From the NCBI RefSeq assembly GCF_003987095.1, contig NZ_PIQA01000006.1, forward strand, positions 183,776 through 247,775: a stretch of DNA of 64,000 nucleotides. Reading direction: 5' to 3'. The notes under the pieces were generated by a model. It worked only from the letters and a program-made list of their open reading frames with translations. It was not told the DNA's origin and made no database searches. Positions 8,608 through 17,238 of this stretch are shown one piece after another. The position numbers and the translations under genes are program-made. How positions within the stretch are numbered: the first letter of the stretch is position 1; the number at the start of each line of letters is the position of its first letter. Origin of the DNA: Idiomarina piscisalsi. Its GTDB lineage: Bacteria > Pseudomonadota > Gammaproteobacteria > Enterobacterales > Alteromonadaceae.

Positions 8608-9473
8608 AAGGAATAGTATTAGCGGGCGGCTCGGGCACGCGCCTATACCCAATAACAAAAGGCGTATCTAAGCAATTACTGCCTATCTATGACAAACCTA
8701 TGATTTACTACCCGCTGTCTGTACTTATGCTAGCGGGTATTCGCGAAATACTCATTATTTCCACACCGGAAGATTTACCAAATTTTGAAAAGCTATTGGG
8801 CGACGGCTCACAGTTCGGCATAGAACTTAGCTACAAAGAACAGCCAAGCCCAGATGGACTAGCCCAGGCCTTTATTATTGGTGAAGAATTCATTGGTGAT
8901 GACAGCGTGTGTTTGGTGCTTGGTGACAACATTTTCTATGGTCAAGGCTTCAGCCCCAAGCTTAAACATGCAGCAAGCCAAACTTCAGGCGCAACAGTAT
9001 TTGGCTACCAGGTGAAAGACCCCGAGCGTTTTGGGGTGGTTGAATTCGACGACAATAAACGCGCCATTTCAATTGAAGAAAAGCCTGAGCAACCAAAGTC
9101 AAATTATGCAGTTACTGGGCTGTACTTTTACGACAACGACGTTGTCGAAATAGCTAAACAAGTAGAACCCTCTGACCGGGGCGAACTTGAAATTACTAGC
9201 ATTAACCAGGCCTATTTAGAGCGTGGTGATTTAAATGTTGAATTATTAGGCCGCGGCTTTGCCTGGCTTGACACCGGTACCCACGAAAGTTTACTTGAAG
9301 CCGCACAGTTTGTTGAAACCATTGAAAAGCGTCAGGGGTATAAAATTGCCTGCCTGGAAGAAATAGGCTACCTACAAAATTGGCTGAGTTGGGAGCAAGT
9401 GCAACAGGCCGGTCACGATTTACGCAAAAATGGCTATGGCGAATATCTACTCAGTCTTAAGCCAAAAAAGTAA
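8604..9473 (+). CDS. rmlA: Glucose-1-phosphate thymidylyltransferase
   Basis: A 289-aa nucleotidyltransferase that makes dTDP-glucose from glucose-1-phosphate and dTTP. The signature [20 protein letters not shown] occupies residues 6-25, and the metal-binding Asp is in [25 protein letters not shown] and [12 protein letters not shown] are typical of RmlA. It starts in a 4-base overlap with rmlB. The order rmlB-rmlA followed by an aminotransferase, with no rmlC or rmlD here, points to a 4-amino-4,6-dideoxyhexose pathway rather than rhamnose at this position. Confidence 0.95.
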   Translation: MKGIVLAGGSGTRLYPITKGVSKQLLPIYDKPMIYYPLSVLMLAGIREILIISTPEDLPNFEKLLGDGSQFGIELSYKEQPSPDGLAQAFIIGEEFIGDDSVCLVLGDNIFYGQGFSPKLKHAASQTSGATVFGYQVKDPERFGVVEFDDNKRAISIEEKPEQPKSNYAVTGLYFYDNDVVEIAKQVEPSDRGELEITSINQAYLERGDLNVELLGRGFAWLDTGTHESLLEAAQFVETIEKRQGYKIACLEEIGYLQNWLSWEQVQQAGHDLRKNGYGEYLLSLKPKK

Positions 9474-9478
9474 TAGCT

Positions 9479-10573
9479 ATGATACCTGTAACCAAACCTT
9501 ACCTACCCAGCCGCGAAAAGCTCGACAAATACATAGACGGTATTTACGAGCGTGAATGGCTGACAAATAATGGTCCTTTAGTACAAGAGCTCACCAAGCG
9601 TTTAGAAGAATACCTTGGCGTTGAAAACCTACTACTTGTTTCTAACGGCACGCTTGCATTACAAATAGCTTACAGAGCCCTTGGGGTTAGCACCACAAAC
9701 CGCGATGAGAAGCCTGAGGCTATCACTACTCCTTTTACCTTTATAGCAACAGCAAGCTCACTTAAGTGGGAAGGTGTTGAGCCAGTATTTGCCGATATTC
9801 ATCCTGACACCTGGTGCCTTGACCCTAAAAATATTGAAAAAGCAATAACGCCTCAAACCAAAGCCATTGTACCTGTGCATGTTTTTGGTAATGCTTGTGA
9901 TGTTGAAGCAATTGATGACATAGCTAACAAGCATGACTTAAAAGTTATTTACGATGCGGCCCACGCCTTTGGAGTGAACTACAAAGGCGAAAGTTTATTA
10001 AAGCATGGCGATGCGTCCATTTTGAGTTTTCACGCAACTAAACTGTTTCATACTATTGAAGGTGGGGCTATTGTTTTTAAGCGAAAAGAAGACTTAGAAA
10101 CAGCGAAAAAAATGATCAATTTCGGTATAACAGGGCCGGATGTTATAGAAGAGCTTGGAATAAACGCCAAAATGAATGAGTTTCAGGCGGCGATGGGTTT
10201 ATGTGTTCTGGATGAAATAGAAGAAAACTTAAAGGCTCGCGCTAACGTTTGGAAACGTTATGAGAAGGGACTGAAGCGCTTTCTGCAACTTCAAACTAAA
10301 ACTGAAGGGGTAGAATATAACTACGCTTATTTTCCGGTAGTGTTTGAAAATGAGAGTGCCTTAGAGCAAAAAGTAGAGCGGTTGCAGGACTCTGGGATTC
10401 ACGCAAGAAGATACTTCCGTCCGTCATTAAGTGAAGTAACTTGCTTAGAACAAAATTCAGAACAGGTTATTTCTGAAAGTTTATCGAGAAGAGTGCTTTG
10501 CTTGCCTATTTATAATGGGTTAAGTGAATCAGACTGTGAACGTATTATCAGTTTTCTTAGACCGAACATATAA
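9479..10573 (+). CDS. DegT/DnrJ-family sugar aminotransferase, probable dTDP-4-amino-4,6-dideoxyglucose transaminase (VioA-like)
   Basis: A 364-aa PLP enzyme of the DegT/DnrJ/EryC1 family. The PLP-binding lysine is Lys188 in SFHATKLFHTIEGGA, and the cofactor aspartate is in VIYDAAHAFGV. N-terminal VTKPYLPSREKL and the SFHATK(L)FH version of the lysine motif resemble VioA, which aminates dTDP-4-keto-6-deoxyglucose to dTDP-Qui4N. The gene is 5 bases after rmlA, and its substrate is the product of RmlB. FdtB- or QdtB-type 3-aminotransferases are less likely because no 3,4-ketoisomerase is visible. No VioB-like acetyltransferase follows. Instead there is a decarboxylase and an ATP-grasp enzyme, which suggests a different N-acyl group. 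Confidence 0.75.
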   Translation: MIPVTKPYLPSREKLDKYIDGIYEREWLTNNGPLVQELTKRLEEYLGVENLLLVSNGTLALQIAYRALGVSTTNRDEKPEAITTPFTFIATASSLKWEGVEPVFADIHPDTWCLDPKNIEKAITPQTKAIVPVHVFGNACDVEAIDDIANKHDLKVIYDAAHAFGVNYKGESLLKHGDASILSFHATKLFHTIEGGAIVFKRKEDLETAKKMINFGITGPDVIEELGINAKMNEFQAAMGLCVLDEIEENLKARANVWKRYEKGLKRFLQLQTKTEGVEYNYAYFPVVFENESALEQKVERLQDSGIHARRYFRPSLSEVTCLEQNSEQVISESLSRRVLCLPIYNGLSESDCERIISFLRPNI

Positions 10574-10590
10574 ATTTGAGACAAAAAGCT

Positions 10591-11799
10591 ATGAAGCTGT
10601 CAAAACTAGATTTTAATGTACTCGATATGCTTTCTCAAAAAATGGGAAAGTCATTTTACATTTTTTCAAGCCAACTATTTGAAGAAAACTATACTAGGTT
10701 TAGTAAAACCTTAAAAAAGTACTACAAGAACAGCCATGTAGCTTATGCGGTTAAAGCCAACTATATGCCTGAAATAATAAGAAGTCTCAGTACCTTAAAA
10801 GGAACTGCTGAAGTAGTGTCAAATTTTGAGTATGACGTTGCTAGAATGTTTCTTGATGGTCGAGACATTATTTTTAATGGACCAGTAAAGTCCGAAAGTG
10901 ATATAGAAAAAGCAATAAAGGAAGGTTCTACTGTAAATATAGACTCATGGTACCAGATTGAATTAATCCAAAAATTAAGCGGTGACTTCAGCCGCATAGA
11001 GTTAGGGCTTAGATACAACTCAAATGAGGTTTTCTCAGATTGCCGCTTCGGATTTAATTATGAGAATGGTGATCTAGCTCGTGCTGTTGAAATGCTGAAG
11101 GCTATCGACAATGTAAAAATTACTTCGTTACATTCGCATTACTCATCTTCAGATAAGTCTCCGTCCTTTTTTGAAAAGCGCGCTAGAAAATCAATTGAAC
11201 TTCATAAAGAGTTGACTCTAACAGATCTTCAGACAGTCAATATTGGTGGTGGGTTTATGGGAACCTTACCAGCAGCTTTACTTGAACAGTTTGGTGGAGT
11301 ACAGCATTCTTTTGAAAGTTATGCAGAAGTATTGGGGCGCACCTTTTCAGATGAATACGGAGAGCATGGCCCCCGGCTAGTTATAGAACCTGGTGTATCG
11401 CTGGTAGGTGACACAATGAAATTAGCCGCAAAGGTTTTAGAAATTAAAGAAATGCACGGACGTTTATACGCCGTACTAGACACTAGCATTAATGTATTGA
11501 ATCCCACACGCTCAAAGGTTACTCCATCGTGTTCAAGCTTATCTTCAAGCGATAATGGGGAAACAGGCGCTAGAGAATACACGTTGGTAGGAAATACATG
11601 CATGGAAACCGACATACTTGTCGCAAACTTTAAAGGAAACCTTTCAACAGGAGATTTTGTCGTTTTTGACAATAGAGGAGCCTATTCAAATAACTTTACA
11701 CCAGCATTTATAATGCCGCAGCCTGGTATTGTTACCACTGAGGGTAAAGTTGTTAAGCAGCCGGACGACATACATAGTATTCTGCACACCTACTCTTAA
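10591..11799 (+). CDS. Fold-III PLP-dependent decarboxylase (diaminopimelate/ornithine decarboxylase family)
   Basis: A 402-aa alanine-racemase-fold enzyme. The PLP lysine is Lys55 in AYAVKANY, the glycine-rich phosphate loop is NIGGGFMG, the Glu of EPGVSLVGD follows, and Cys337 in GNTCMETD occupies the position of the dimer-interface Cys (CESGD in LysA, CDSMD in ornithine decarboxylases). HSHYSSSD replaces the usual HIGSQ. These changes suggest a substrate other than meso-diaminopimelate. The ATG at 10591 is preferred over an in-frame TTG at 10576. The next gene is an ATP-grasp ligase, so the amine or amino acid formed may be attached to a sugar. The region becomes visibly AT-rich here, as expected for transferred serotype genes. 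Confidence 0.8.
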   Translation: MKLSKLDFNVLDMLSQKMGKSFYIFSSQLFEENYTRFSKTLKKYYKNSHVAYAVKANYMPEIIRSLSTLKGTAEVVSNFEYDVARMFLDGRDIIFNGPVKSESDIEKAIKEGSTVNIDSWYQIELIQKLSGDFSRIELGLRYNSNEVFSDCRFGFNYENGDLARAVEMLKAIDNVKITSLHSHYSSSDKSPSFFEKRARKSIELHKELTLTDLQTVNIGGGFMGTLPAALLEQFGGVQHSFESYAEVLGRTFSDEYGEHGPRLVIEPGVSLVGDTMKLAAKVLEIKEMHGRLYAVLDTSINVLNPTRSKVTPSCSSLSSSDNGETGAREYTLVGNTCMETDILVANFKGNLSTGDFVVFDNRGAYSNNFTPAFIMPQPGIVTTEGKVVKQPDDIHSILHTYS

Positions 11800-11814
11800 C
11801 TTAAGCCTTAATAC

Positions 11815-12828
11815 ATGAATATTCTCTTAACCTCTGTTGGACGTCGAAGTTATTTAGTCGACTACTTTAAAGAAGCTGTGGGAACAACTGGAAAAGTCTT
11901 CTCTGCTAATAGTGAAAAACTAACCAGCGGTATGGCTGTTGCTGATAAATCGTTTGTTGTTTCTAGGGTTGATAGCTCAAATTACATTTCTGATCTGTTA
12001 AAAATATGCCATGAAAATGAAGTGAAATTAGTGGTCTCACTTTTTGATATTGACTTGCCTTATTTGGCTAAAGAGAAGGCTAGGTTTAAAAGTTCAGGGA
12101 TAGAGTTAGTAGTTAGTGACCCGTGGGTAGTCGATATAGCTAATGATAAATGGGAAACGTATAAGTTTTTTAGAGAAAAAAAGTTTAATGTGCCTGCGAC
12201 CTTCCTGACTATTGATGATGCGCTCGCTTCATTAGAAAGTAATCAGATAAGTTTCCCTTTAATCATTAAGCCTCGGTGGGGAATGGGGTCCATTTCTCTG
12301 TTTAAAGCCGATGACATCGATGAGCTGCAGTTCTTTTATAACTATTCAATCAAAAAGATTCAAGAATCTTATCTTAGTATATTATCGTCTGCTGAGCTTA
12401 ATAGATCCGTAGTAATTCAAGAGTGTATTCATGGTGATGAATATGGGTTGGATGTTTTTAACGATTTAAAAGGTAACTATTTAATAACGGTGCCAAAGAA
12501 AAAGATAGCAATGCGTGCTGGGGAAACCGATATAGCCATGGCAGTTAAGGATGACTCTTTGCTAAAACTTGGTGAAGAAATATCGAAATGTTTTAAGCAT
12601 CCAGGGAATATAGATGTAGATGTTTTCAAGGGACGTGATGGTAAACAATACGTTCTAGAGGTGAATGCTCGGTTTGGAGGTGGCTATCCCTTCAGTCATA
12701 GTTTTGGTGTAAATATGGTTCAGTCAATAGTCGATGAGGTTAACGGGCTGCCGCCTAGCGTACAGTCTCCCTTAACTAATAAAGTTGCTTTGAAGAGCAT
12801 TAATGTTTTACTGGCCAATGATAGTTAG
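11815..12828 (+). CDS. ATP-grasp ligase (carbamoyl-phosphate-synthase-like)
   Basis: A 337-aa ATP-grasp protein. The N-terminal pre-ATP-grasp Rossmann part starts NILLTSVGRRSYLVDYF. The central ATP-binding part contains IIKPRWGMGSISLFKA and VVIQECIHGDEYGLDVF, and the metal-binding Glu and Asn are in VLEVNARFGGGYPFSHS. Such enzymes form an acyl-phosphate and transfer it to an amine. It lies 15 bases after the decarboxylase-like gene and two genes after the VioA-like aminotransferase. My inference is that it joins an amino-acid-type acyl group to an amino sugar or its nucleotide precursor. The exact acid and acceptor cannot be read from the sequence. Confidence 0.75.
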   Translation: MNILLTSVGRRSYLVDYFKEAVGTTGKVFSANSEKLTSGMAVADKSFVVSRVDSSNYISDLLKICHENEVKLVVSLFDIDLPYLAKEKARFKSSGIELVVSDPWVVDIANDKWETYKFFREKKFNVPATFLTIDDALASLESNQISFPLIIKPRWGMGSISLFKADDIDELQFFYNYSIKKIQESYLSILSSAELNRSVVIQECIHGDEYGLDVFNDLKGNYLITVPKKKIAMRAGETDIAMAVKDDSLLKLGEEISKCFKHPGNIDVDVFKGRDGKQYVLEVNARFGGGYPFSHSFGVNMVQSIVDEVNGLPPSVQSPLTNKVALKSINVLLANDS

Positions 12829-12864
12829 TTAATAAATTCAATGAAAAGCTGTGAGGTTAATTAA

Positions 12865-13908
12865 GTGAGCCAAAACAACGAAAAACGTTCTAAGTACTTT
12901 AATAAGAACGACTCCTTAGAGAACCTTTTAGAAGATTTATCAGGACTACTAAAACCGGGAAATAAAGAGCTGCTTAGTGTAAGCGATGGTGAGAAATATT
13001 CTAAAATCTTCGTTGTTGGGGCACTTCGCTCTGGAACAACACTTTTAACACAGTGGTTAGCTAATAGTGGCTTAGTTGCATATCCAACAAATTTATTGTC
13101 GAGGTTTTATGGCGCCCCACTAGTAGGGGCTAAAATACAGCAACTTTTAACAGATCCTCGTTACAATTTTCGAAATGAAATTCTTGATTTCAATTCTGAG
13201 GTCAATTTTAATTCTGAAAATGGAAAAACTAAGGGCGCGCTTGCACCGAATGAATTCTGGTACTTCTGGCGCCGCTTTCTCCCCTTCGACGAACTGGACT
13301 ATATGCCAACGGAAGAGTTAAAAGAAAATGCCAATCTGACAGACTTCCGTGACGAATTAAACGCATTAGCTAACATCTTTGAAAAGCCCTTTGCTATGAA
13401 AGGGATGATTATGAACCAAAACATCCCAGAGCTCTCTGAACAGTTTGATAAACCTTTGTTTATCTGGATTCGTCGAGCTCCCATATTTAATATTCAATCC
13501 GCGCTGGAAGCCCGAAAACGCCAGTACGGTGATATCAACACCTGGTATTCGTTTAAGATAAAAGAATACCCGCATTTAAAAGACTTAGATCCGTTGGAGT
13601 CCGTAGCTGGCCAGATCGCTGCTATTAACTATTCTGTAGAACAAGGCATTGCCGCATTACCAGACCACAAAAAGCTGGTGGTTCAGTATGAAGATTTCTG
13701 CCAACGGCCGAAGAGTTATTACAACGAAATAACGCAGAAATTGATTCAACAGAATGGACTAGCTGCTGATCAAGTTCCGAAGTATTCTGGCGAAAAGTCT
13801 TTTTCTAATACTAACCAGTGGAGATTGGCGGAGTATTCACAGGAAGAAGCCGAGCGAGTCTATAAAAAATTGCTAATAACAAGGAGTAGAGCCACTCATG
13901 TTAGTTAG
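12865..13908 (+). CDS. Sulfotransferase-family protein
   Basis: A 347-aa protein with the P-loop-like PAPS-binding motif VVGALRSGTTLLTQWLA around residues 51-67, the typical 5'-phosphosulfate loop of sulfotransferases. FIWIRRAPIFNIQSALEAR further along resembles the 3'-phosphate binding segment (normally RDPRDVVVS), and VVQYEDFCQRP is the usual later strand-loop. The family transfers sulfate from PAPS to sugars or lipids, so a sulfated O-unit is possible. Some members are only distantly related and untested. The start is GTG at 12865, preceded by GAGG. No PAPS-synthesis genes are present in the window. The fold call is good; the substrate is unknown. Confidence 0.72.
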   Translation: MSQNNEKRSKYFNKNDSLENLLEDLSGLLKPGNKELLSVSDGEKYSKIFVVGALRSGTTLLTQWLANSGLVAYPTNLLSRFYGAPLVGAKIQQLLTDPRYNFRNEILDFNSEVNFNSENGKTKGALAPNEFWYFWRRFLPFDELDYMPTEELKENANLTDFRDELNALANIFEKPFAMKGMIMNQNIPELSEQFDKPLFIWIRRAPIFNIQSALEARKRQYGDINTWYSFKIKEYPHLKDLDPLESVAGQIAAINYSVEQGIAALPDHKKLVVQYEDFCQRPKSYYNEITQKLIQQNGLAADQVPKYSGEKSFSNTNQWRLAEYSQEEAERVYKKLLITRSRATHVS

Positions 13909-13939
13909 AGTTGAATTTGAGGTTGGCTGCTAACTTCTG

Positions 13940-15361
13940 ATGAAAAAAATGAATAGAAAAATTGGAATGGGGGTTCTCTGGAACCTTGCCAATTTGTTCT
14001 TCTCGAGAGGCGCGACAACAGTATTTACACTTCTCCTTGCTAGATTTTTAGCTCCGGAAGCGTTCGGTTTAGTAGCAATGGCGGCAGTCGTTTTTGAATT
14101 GGCTAGTGCATTTGTGCAGTCGGGACTTGGCCAAGCGTTAATAAGAAGTAAATCAGTTTCAGATGATGACTTTAATACAGTCTTTCTTGCTAATCTCGGT
14201 CTTAGTGTTATAGCTTATGCTGCTGTTTTCTTTTCTGCTCCTTATGTCGCACACTTTTATGATCAACCTAAACTGACCATTTTGGTGCAAGTTATGGGGC
14301 TGGTTGTATTTATTAATGCAACCAAAGTGGTTCAACTCGCCGTGCTCAGTCGCGCTATGAACTTCAAAGCGCAGATGAAAGCAAATACTACGGCTTCTAT
14401 TGCTTCCGGCGCACTCGCAGTCGCGTCGGCTTACTATGGCTTAGGTGTTTGGAGTTTAGTAGTTATGACGCTAAGCCAGGCATTTATCTCTTCAGTTATA
14501 TTTTGGTTTGCAAGCTCGTGGCGACCGTCAATGGTATTTAGCTCAGAGTCATTTATAAAACTTTTCGCATTTGGTAAAAACCTTTTAGCTGAAGGTCTCT
14601 TGAATGTTGCGTTTGAGAATTCATATGTATTAGTAATCGGTCGTTTTTTTAGCGCTGAGGTTACGGGTTTATACTTTTTTGCAAAGAAGATTAGTAATCT
14701 TATATCGCATCAGCTTAGCAGTTCTGTTCAGCAAGCGACATTTCCGGCACTGTCAACTCTCCAAGATAATAATGAAACGTTGAGACATAAATATCGTCAA
14801 GTTATGCAACTGATGATGTTTTTAATAGCTCCTGTCATGGCGTTACTTGGATGCTTAGCATCTCCGCTATTTGAATTATTATTTGATGAAAAGTGGCAAG
14901 GAGCTGTGCCTTATGTTCAGTTGTTAAGCCTCGTTGGTGTTTTATACCCTTTGCATGCGTTAAACATTAACCTACTTAAAGTTAAAGGGCGTTCAGATCT
15001 GGTATTAAAAATAGGTCTTATTAAGAAAATTGTTAATTTAACGCTGCTTTTCTTAGCTATTCCTTATGGAGTTTTAGCTATTGCTGCTAGTCAAGTGGTT
15101 GGTAGCATTTTAGCTCTCATTCCTAATACTTATTATTCATCAAAGCTGGTTGGCTACTCATTAGTGTCTCAACTTTTTGACGCAGGTAAGCCTCTTTTCG
15201 CTGCGCTAACTGCCTCTGTATGTGCGCATATTTTCATCGATACTATAAGTTTACCTTCTTCACTGAAGGTAATAATTGGAGGAGTTCTTGCACTGTCGGT
15301 GTTTTTAGCTATTAGCAAAATAATAAAAGCGGAGGCTCTTCAGTTAATATTAACAAGCTAA
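13940..15361 (+). CDS. wzx: Wzx-type polysaccharide flippase (MOP superfamily)
   Basis: A 473-aa integral membrane protein with about 12 to 14 predicted hydrophobic helices. It begins with a positively charged tail and GVLWNLANLFFSRGATTVFT, then LLLARFLAPEAFGLVAMAAV, the hallmark opening of the Polysacc_synt/WzxC-like branch. It would move the lipid-linked repeat unit from the cytoplasmic to the periplasmic face of the inner membrane. It lies within the AT-rich serotype core beside several glycosyltransferases and the Wzy-like polymerase at 18401, and supports a Wzx/Wzy assembly route for the first operon. Confidence 0.88.
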   Translation: MKKMNRKIGMGVLWNLANLFFSRGATTVFTLLLARFLAPEAFGLVAMAAVVFELASAFVQSGLGQALIRSKSVSDDDFNTVFLANLGLSVIAYAAVFFSAPYVAHFYDQPKLTILVQVMGLVVFINATKVVQLAVLSRAMNFKAQMKANTTASIASGALAVASAYYGLGVWSLVVMTLSQAFISSVIFWFASSWRPSMVFSSESFIKLFAFGKNLLAEGLLNVAFENSYVLVIGRFFSAEVTGLYFFAKKISNLISHQLSSSVQQATFPALSTLQDNNETLRHKYRQVMQLMMFLIAPVMALLGCLASPLFELLFDEKWQGAVPYVQLLSLVGVLYPLHALNINLLKVKGRSDLVLKIGLIKKIVNLTLLFLAIPYGVLAIAASQVVGSILALIPNTYYSSKLVGYSLVSQLFDAGKPLFAALTASVCAHIFIDTISLPSSLKVIIGGVLALSVFLAISKIIKAEALQLILTS

Positions 15362-15388
15362 AAAATAATGTTTCTTTAGGTAAGTAAG

Positions 15389-16348
15389 TTGAATAGAGAG
15401 TGGTATCTAAATTTGACAAAGAAAACACCAGAGGAAGCCGATATCTTAAAATACTGGACTACAGAAAATAGTCGACCATTAGTAAGTATTTGCTGCGCCA
15501 CATATAATCAAGAAAACTATATTGAAGATGCTATTATTGGCTTTCTGTCTCAGAAAACGTCATTTCCTTTTGAAATCATCATAAATGATGATGCATCTAC
15601 AGACTCTACACTGGATGTTATATTACAGTATGCCTCAAAGTATCCAAACATCATTAAAGTAAATACCCATAGAGAGAACCAATACTCAAGAGGGGTTAAA
15701 CCGGTTCGAGACATTTTGATTCCTCAGGCCAAAGGGAAGTATATTGCCTTATGTGAAGGTGATGACTATTGGACTGCTTCGGATAAATTGGAAAAACAAG
15801 TGAAAGCTCTAGAAGAGAAAGAGACTTGTAACATCTGCTTTTCAGCAGGGGAAGCACTATACGCCAATGGAAGAAAAGAGCCTTTAGCAGTGCATGGATT
15901 AGATGTAGTTCATTATGAGGTTGGTGATGTTGTTTCAGGTGGTGGTGGATTTATGCCGACCGCTTCAATTATGGTAAGAAATGTAAAAGAGATTATTGAA
16001 CGTTTACATAAAATTGATAGCCCTGTAGGCGATGTTGTTTTACAGATCCTATTTTCTTATGAAGGTGGGGCTATTTTCATCCCAGAGAAAATGGTTACTT
16101 ATAGGGTTATGTCGGTTGGAAGTTGGAGTTCTAGTCGGTCTCTTGAAGAGCGGCTAAAGCATAGGATAAAGATGTTAAAAACCTATAATCAAATAGCAAA
16201 TATGTACCCTATACTAGCGCAACAACTCTCTCGAACCAGTAGGAACGCTTTTTATGCGGATATGAAGGTATCGATAAAAAAGAAAGATACTTTAACGTTT
16301 ATTAAACTTCTAATTATCTACTTCCGTAGCGTTTTTAGTAGGGGTTGA
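15389..16348 (+). CDS. Glycosyltransferase family 2
   Basis: A 319-aa GT-A enzyme. SICCATYNQENYIEDAI opens the nucleotide-binding strand, INDDASTDSTLDVI carries the first acidic motif, and the metal-binding motif is CEGDDYW near residue 124, typical of the GT2 branch with an EGDDYW box. The C-terminal part contains basic amphipathic helices that may associate with the membrane. Translation appears to start at TTG 15389 after a GGTAAG ribosome-binding-like stretch; no nearby ATG in frame gives the full N-terminus. It probably adds one sugar of the repeat unit on the cytoplasmic face. The 3' neighbour starts one base after its stop. Confidence 0.85.
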   Translation: MNREWYLNLTKKTPEEADILKYWTTENSRPLVSICCATYNQENYIEDAIIGFLSQKTSFPFEIIINDDASTDSTLDVILQYASKYPNIIKVNTHRENQYSRGVKPVRDILIPQAKGKYIALCEGDDYWTASDKLEKQVKALEEKETCNICFSAGEALYANGRKEPLAVHGLDVVHYEVGDVVSGGGGFMPTASIMVRNVKEIIERLHKIDSPVGDVVLQILFSYEGGAIFIPEKMVTYRVMSVGSWSSSRSLEERLKHRIKMLKTYNQIANMYPILAQQLSRTSRNAFYADMKVSIKKKDTLTFIKLLIIYFRSVFSRG

Positions 16349-16349
16349 T

Positions 16350-17234
16350 ATGAAAAAAATTATTAAATTTGTAGTTATGAATATTTGGTTTTTAAGGCGA
16401 GTTTATTTTTATTTACGGTTTGTTTATAAGAATAAATATATCCCTAACTTCAGGAAGCCAAAAACATTTAATGAAAAAATTAATTTTAGAAAAAAAAATG
16501 CTAAAAATAGTTTATTCGTAACTTGCGCCGATAAAATAAAGTGTAAAGAGTACGTCTCCGATAAGGTTAATGAAAGCATTTTAATTCCCAACTTATACGT
16601 TGGAAGTTCGTTGTCTCCAGAGCAGTTGTCTAGCATAAACGAAGCTAATAACGGGTGTGTGGTGAAAGCCAATCATAACTCTGGTCCGGTTTATGTATTA
16701 ACGGGCAATGAGAGTTTCGATCGATTAGAGTACATTTGTAATGACATAGAACGTCAACTTCGTATCGATTTTGGTAAAATTCAAAAGGAGCCTTGGTACA
16801 GTCACATAGAGCCCAAGGTTTTAATAGAAGAGCGTTTAATTACAGAAGATGGTCGAGACTTAGAAGACTATAAATTTCATGTTTTTACTGATAAGGATGG
16901 TACACAAAAAGTTGTATTACATGTTGATTTTGATCGTAATGCCAATCATAACCGCTCTTTTTTTTCGGAAAGTTTAGAATGGCTTCCTTTCTCAGTTCGT
17001 TACCCAGTTATAAAAACCAGTATAGATAAGCCTAAAAATTATGAAAAGATGCTTGAAGTCGTCAAGCAGTTAGCGGATCCGTTTAGCTACGTGAGGGTTG
17101 ATTTGTATAATATAGGTGGAAAAATTTACTTTGGTGAGTTAACTTTTGCACATGGCTCAGGTAGTGAGGAATTCTCGACCTATGCTCATGACTTATGGAT
17201 GGGAAAACTTTGGACGGGATCACCAAGCTATTAA
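16350..17234 (+). CDS. TupA-like ATP-grasp family protein
   Basis: A 294-aa protein of the TupA-like ATP-grasp family, often annotated as a glycosyltransferase in polysaccharide loci although its fold is that of an amide ligase. The diagnostic elements are PKTFNEKINF near residue 36, CADKIKCKEYVSDK, VVKANHNSG, PKVLIEERLI, DLEDYKFHVFTD and a final VRVDLYNIGGKIYFGELTF. In Bacillus, TupA takes part in teichuronopeptide synthesis, where glutamate is joined to a glucuronate polymer. By analogy this one may attach an amino acid or amine to a uronic acid of the O-unit. Very AT-rich, with weak codon bias. Confidence 0.75.
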   Translation: MKKIIKFVVMNIWFLRRVYFYLRFVYKNKYIPNFRKPKTFNEKINFRKKNAKNSLFVTCADKIKCKEYVSDKVNESILIPNLYVGSSLSPEQLSSINEANNGCVVKANHNSGPVYVLTGNESFDRLEYICNDIERQLRIDFGKIQKEPWYSHIEPKVLIEERLITEDGRDLEDYKFHVFTDKDGTQKVVLHVDFDRNANHNRSFFSESLEWLPFSVRYPVIKTSIDKPKNYEKMLEVVKQLADPFSYVRVDLYNIGGKIYFGELTFAHGSGSEEFSTYAHDLWMGKLWTGSPSY

Positions 17235-17238
17235 TAAA

